Positions 24,480 to 27,393 of a DNA stretch of 27,393 nucleotides are shown piece after piece (position 1 is the first letter of the stretch; every line of letters begins with the position of its first letter). The notes under the pieces are model-generated. The model was given only the letters and a program-made list of their open reading frames with translations, was not told where the DNA came from and made no database searches. The position numbers and the translations under genes were made by a program. Source of the stretch: Chthonomonas sp. UBA6659 (GTDB lineage Bacteria > Armatimonadota > Fimbriimonadia > Fimbriimonadales > Fimbriimonadaceae); assembly GCA_002455425.1 (NCBI GenBank), contig DKKT01000094.1, positions 1 to 27,393 on the forward strand, in the 5' to 3' direction.

Positions 24480-25367
24480 ATGAAACCAATCCGCCACCCT
24501 TTGTTTTGTGTTGTCGCTCTCTTGCTCGCGGTTCCGGGAGCACTTGCCCAAGTCGGTGGGGGAAGCGCCGCATTTTCACAGGGCCGCTCGAAGCTCGACG
24601 CCGCCCGCGCGGCCGAGCTAGCCAAACGCGTCCTCCCCGAAGGCCTGACGGGACGTTATGTGGAGGCCTCGGTCTTGCTCAATGCGGAGGCCGATCGCTA
24701 CATCGCGACCTTTGCCGTCAGCCGCGAAGGGAAGACGCTGGAAGCCGCTCAGAAGTCGGCCGACGAAACGGTCGCCGCCCTCGTCGAACGCTTCAAGGGT
24801 CTCGGGGTCGGTGCAGACGCCCTCTTCGTCGACTTTGTCTCGCAAAATCGTCTATACGCGTTCCAGGTCGAAGGGAACTTCGCCAAGGAAGTGGTCGACG
24901 GCTTCGAAGTGAAGAAGAACGTCGTCGTACGGTATCGCGAGAAGGCGATGTTGGATCGGATTACGCTCAGTGCAGGGCAAGTCGGGGTGTACGACCTCGT
25001 CAAAGTGGATTACATCGTCGACGATCTCGATGCGATCCGGAGGCGGCTTATTGAAGAGGCGTCGCGAATCGTGAAAGCGAAACTCGCCGAAGAAGCGAGC
25101 ATGCTCGGGATCCGACCCGGTAAGCCTCAGCAAGTCATGACGCTCGCGACGGGGACGTACTTCCCGGTCGAACTGTACGACCAGTATGTGGCGCAGGAGT
25201 CGGAGGAGGTGTTCGGGTATCGCACCGAACTCACCATCGTACGCGCACGCAAGCCACGAACGTTCTTCTGGAACGGGTTCTCGGCGAAGGACTTCGACGC
25301 CGTGATCAATCCGGCGAGCGTGGAACCGTCGGTGCAGTTCACCCTCTTCCTCCGTGTGCGTTGCTGA
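24480..25367 (+). CDS. SIMPL domain (DUF541) periplasmic protein
   Basis: The protein has 295 aa from the ATG at 24480. MKPIRHPLFCVVALLLAVPG with ALAQ is a clear Sec signal peptide; the 24453 start adds nine residues before it. The body has the SIMPL pattern: AEADRYIATFAVSREGKTLEAA, then SADETVAALVERFKGLGV, FVSQNRLY, and GFEVKKNVVVRYRE (the oscillating strand-helix order of DUF541). A helix follows with ASRIVKAKLAEEASMLGI. Family members are envelope proteins, often stress-linked, with no known enzymatic activity. It sits 69 nt before the RM gene in the same direction, and there is no reason to link the two functionally. Confidence 0.8.
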   Translation: MKPIRHPLFCVVALLLAVPGALAQVGGGSAAFSQGRSKLDAARAAELAKRVLPEGLTGRYVEASVLLNAEADRYIATFAVSREGKTLEAAQKSADETVAALVERFKGLGVGADALFVDFVSQNRLYAFQVEGNFAKEVVDGFEVKKNVVVRYREKAMLDRITLSAGQVGVYDLVKVDYIVDDLDAIRRRLIEEASRIVKAKLAEEASMLGIRPGKPQQVMTLATGTYFPVELYDQYVAQESEEVFGYRTELTIVRARKPRTFFWNGFSAKDFDAVINPASVEPSVQFTLFLRVRC

Positions 25368-25424
25368 GGGGGTGAAGGCTCGGCAGGCCGTGCGTCGAGT
25401 TGGAGCGTGGTCCTTGGGGCAAGG

Positions 25425-25430
25425 TAAAAC
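25425..25430 (+). promoter_or_regulatory. -10-like box of the leaderless RM gene
   Basis: TAAAAC ends exactly 6 nt before the ATG at 25437. TTGGAG at 25400-25405 could be a -35 box, but the 19-nt spacer is long. There is no Shine-Dalgarno. Confidence 0.4.
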
Positions 25431-25436
25431 CTGCCG

Positions 25437-27206
25437 ATGGACGCCGTGCGCGCGTATCTGGAGAGCCTGAGCCAGAGCCGTGGTGTGGGCACCGCGGAAA
25501 CCAGTGGATATGCGGCCCTGAAGGCCCTCGTCGATTCCGTCGGCGCCCAAGTCCAGCCCAAGATCACGTACGTCATCCACCCGGCTCAACAACGCGGCAG
25601 CCTCCCGGATGGGGGCCTGTACGAGAAGCGTAAGACCCTCTCCCCCCAACCCGACCGCGGCGCCGTCGAGGTCAAACCCGCAACGGAAGCCGTCGCGCAA
25701 ACGGCCCAAAGCGAGCAGGCCCTGAGGTATCTGCGCCAGTTCGGTCTTCTCCTCATCACGAACTACTGGCACTTCGCCCTCTACCAACTCCGGGACGGCG
25801 CCCCCGAGTTGCTCGACGAGTTCCGACTCGCGGACGACGCCGACCACTTCTGGGAACTGGCGTCGCGGCCCGCGAAGGCCGCACGCGAGCGCGGCCCCGC
25901 TCTCGCCGAGTTCCTTCGACGGGTCTGCATGGCCTCCGCCCCGCTCGATCGGCCCAAGATCGTCGCCGAGTTCCTCGCATCCCACGCCCGCGACGCTCTC
26001 ACCACGATCGAGGCCGCGCCCGACGACGCCGCCCTGACCCAAGTCCGCAAACCCCTCGAGGACGCACTCGGCATCACGTTCAACGAAGAAGAGGGCCGCC
26101 ACTTCTTCCACAGCACCCTCGTCCAGACCCTCTTCTACGGCCTGTTTTCCGCGTGGGTCCTCTGGCACGAGGGCAAGCCGCGGCTCGGCGACTCCTTTCG
26201 CCTCAACGACATCTACCAGTACTTCCGGCTTCCGATGCTCAGTGGGCTTCTAGGCAACCTCACCGGCTCCGCCATGGACCAGCTCGGGCTCCGCAAGCAC
26301 CTCGAACGGGGCGTCCGCGTCCTCGACCGAGTCGACCGCCCCGCGTTCTTCGCGTCGTTCGAAACCGAGGGCGCCGTCCAGTACTTCTATGAACCGTTCC
26401 TCGAGGCGTTCGACCCCGACCTCCGCAAGCAACTCGGCGTTTGGTATACGCCCATCGAGATCGTCCGCTACATGGTCGGGCGCGTCGACCAGGTCCTCCG
26501 CACCGAACTGAATCTCCCCGATGGGCTGGCCGATGAGCGCGTCGTCGTCCTCGACCCCTGTTGTGGCACTGGCGCCTACCTCGTCGAGACCCTCCGGCTC
26601 ATCCAGACTCGCCTGACCGAAACCCACGGCGAGGCGCTCGCCCCTGGGTTGCTCCGCAAAGCCGCCACCGAGCGCATCTTCGGCTTCGAGCTTCTGCCCG
26701 CGCCCTACGTGGTCTCCCATCTCCAGCTCGGGCTCCTCCTCGCCCGGGGTCACGCCCCGCTCAAGGGGGAGCAGCGTGCCGGCGTCTTCCTCACCAACGC
26801 CCTCACCGGTTGGGACCCCGCCGAGGACGGCAAGCGCCAGCTGAACCTCTACATCTTCCAGCCCGACTACGAGAAGGCCCGGGCCGTCAAGCGCGACCAG
26901 CCGATCCTCGTCATCCTCGGCAATCCGCCCTACAACGGCTACGCAGGCGTCACCCAGAGCGAGGAAGAGCGGCGGCTGAGCGAGGATTACCGCACGGTTC
27001 GCTCCGGCCCCACCCCCCAGGGCCAGGGGCTGAACGACCTCTACGTCCGCTTCTTCCGCATGGCCGAGCGGCGCATCACCGAGGGCCAACCCGGCCACGG
27101 CATCGTCAGCTTCATCAGCAACTACTCCTGGCTCGACAGCCTCTCCTGCCCGGGCATGGGGAGCGCTACCTCCAAGCCTTCGATCGGGTCTGGGTGGACA
27201 ATCTGA
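25437..27206 (+). CDS. Single-chain restriction enzyme / N6-adenine DNA methyltransferase, N-terminal part (frameshifted)
   Basis: The open frame gives 589 aa. The N-terminus carries a likely PD-(D/E)XK nuclease: E21, D58 (LPDGGLY), E78 and K80 (AVEVKP), followed by ITNYWHFALY. The methyltransferase domain has motif I DPCCGTGAYLVE (from D373) and motif IV NPPY (496-499), typical of amino-methyltransferases acting on adenine. This layout matches type IIG/ISP-like enzymes of about 1000 aa that cut and methylate with one chain. After SNYSWLDSLSCPGM the frame breaks: the expected ERYL.AFDR continues in another frame. The stop at 27206 is therefore premature and the C-terminal target-recognition part is lost. 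Codons end in C more often than in neighbouring genes, hinting at transfer. Confidence 0.85.
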   Translation: MDAVRAYLESLSQSRGVGTAETSGYAALKALVDSVGAQVQPKITYVIHPAQQRGSLPDGGLYEKRKTLSPQPDRGAVEVKPATEAVAQTAQSEQALRYLRQFGLLLITNYWHFALYQLRDGAPELLDEFRLADDADHFWELASRPAKAARERGPALAEFLRRVCMASAPLDRPKIVAEFLASHARDALTTIEAAPDDAALTQVRKPLEDALGITFNEEEGRHFFHSTLVQTLFYGLFSAWVLWHEGKPRLGDSFRLNDIYQYFRLPMLSGLLGNLTGSAMDQLGLRKHLERGVRVLDRVDRPAFFASFETEGAVQYFYEPFLEAFDPDLRKQLGVWYTPIEIVRYMVGRVDQVLRTELNLPDGLADERVVVLDPCCGTGAYLVETLRLIQTRLTETHGEALAPGLLRKAATERIFGFELLPAPYVVSHLQLGLLLARGHAPLKGEQRAGVFLTNALTGWDPAEDGKRQLNLYIFQPDYEKARAVKRDQPILVILGNPPYNGYAGVTQSEEERRLSEDYRTVRSGPTPQGQGLNDLYVRFFRMAERRITEGQPGHGIVSFISNYSWLDSLSCPGMGSATSKPSIGSGWTI

Positions 27207-27393
27207 ACGGCGACAAGTACGCCACCGGCAAGACCACCCCTGACGGCCTCCCCGACCCCAGCGTGTTCAGCACTGAAGGCGACCCGGTCGGCATCCAGGT
27301 CGGCACAGCGATCGCCACGATGGTTCGGAGAGCCGTCCGGTCCTCCCCCGTTTCGCGGTGCGCAACGGGGGAGGTCGGTGAGCGGAGCGAACC
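27161..27393 (+). pseudogene. Continuation of the RM enzyme in a shifted frame, then entered by a repeat; runs off the window
   Basis: From 27161 the frame reads ERYLQAFDRVWVDNLNGDKY, then TGKTTPDG, DPSVFSTEGDP and IQVGTAIATMVRR. This is the segment expected right after the methyltransferase core. One base is missing in the GG run at 27159-27160 (family sequence would be MRERYL). After VRR the reading turns into AVRSSPVSRCATGEV, which is the translation of a palindromic repeat rather than family sequence. No start codon of its own is evident. It could be a real pseudogene, or an assembly or sequencing error for the frameshift part. Confidence 0.7.
27331..27393. repeat. Palindromic dispersed-type repeat at the window end
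   Basis: An 11-bp perfect inverted repeat (CCTCCCCCGTT at 27342-27352 and AACGGGGGAGG at 27364-27374) with an inner GCG-GTG-CGC hairpin is followed by TCGGTGAGCGGAGCGAACC. It lies in the RM reading frame where homology should continue, so it looks like an inserted REP- or MITE-like element. It is cut by the window end, so its full length and any target duplication cannot be seen. No second copy was found in the window. Confidence 0.55.

Noticed and set aside
1..27393. CRISPR arrays, prophage or transposase genes
   Set aside because: No regularly spaced direct repeats and no recognisable mobile-element proteins were found in any frame.

Overview
This is a 27.4 kb, GC-rich (roughly 60-65 % by eye) chromosomal window from a Gram-negative-type bacterium. 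Two proteins end in PEP-CTERM sorting tails. There is a very large SBBP-repeat surface protein, many scattered glycoside hydrolases, a DUF4394 protein, and several genes that start at or next to their own -10 box. This mix fits Armatimonadota (Fimbriimonadia-like) best. That placement is inferred from gene content, not from a phylogenetic marker.

Layout. 1-4087 (+) is a 5'-truncated giant SBBP/Ig-repeat protein, closed by a bidirectional terminator. 4159-6252 (-) is a secreted GH50 agarase-like hydrolase. 6581-8220 (+) is the ruvA-ruvB pair with a 4-bp overlap. 8207-8818 (-) is a PEP-CTERM protein. 8926-9927 (+) is a phytanoyl-CoA dioxygenase family protein. 9908-12253 (-) is a GH31 alpha-glycosidase. 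12345-12926 (+) is a PAP2 phosphatase. 12879-13271 (-) is an unrecognised 130-aa protein lying 12 nt behind a serine tRNA (13284-13375, -). 13547-14410 (+) is a DUF4394 PEP-CTERM protein followed by two terminators. 14654-15247 (+) is riboflavin synthase. 15241-16603 (-) is a compact SRPBCC / 60-aa lipoprotein-like ORF / undecaprenyl-phosphate sugar transferase operon. 16668-23900 (+) is an operon of a triple amidohydrolase, a GH2-like hydrolase and a NAD-type isocitrate dehydrogenase. 23902-24300 (-) is a small membrane protein. 24480-25367 (+) is a SIMPL-domain protein. 25437 to the end (+) is a single-chain restriction-methyltransferase broken by a frameshift and then entered by a palindromic repeat.

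How it fits together. Most of the window is ordinary housekeeping mixed with extracytoplasmic carbohydrate metabolism. The PEP-CTERM proteins and the sugar transferase fit an exosortase/exopolysaccharide lifestyle, but no exosortase gene lies in the window. The features most worth a second look are these: the three-domain amidohydrolase in which only the middle domain keeps its metal ligands; six genes with TANNN(T/C) exactly 6-7 nt before an SD-less start codon (leaderless transcription); the tRNA-mRNA tandem; the small coupled lipoprotein ORF; convergent gene ends that overlap so far that no terminator can lie between them; and the decaying RM gene. I saw no CRISPR array, transposase, prophage or recognised defence island beyond the RM gene.
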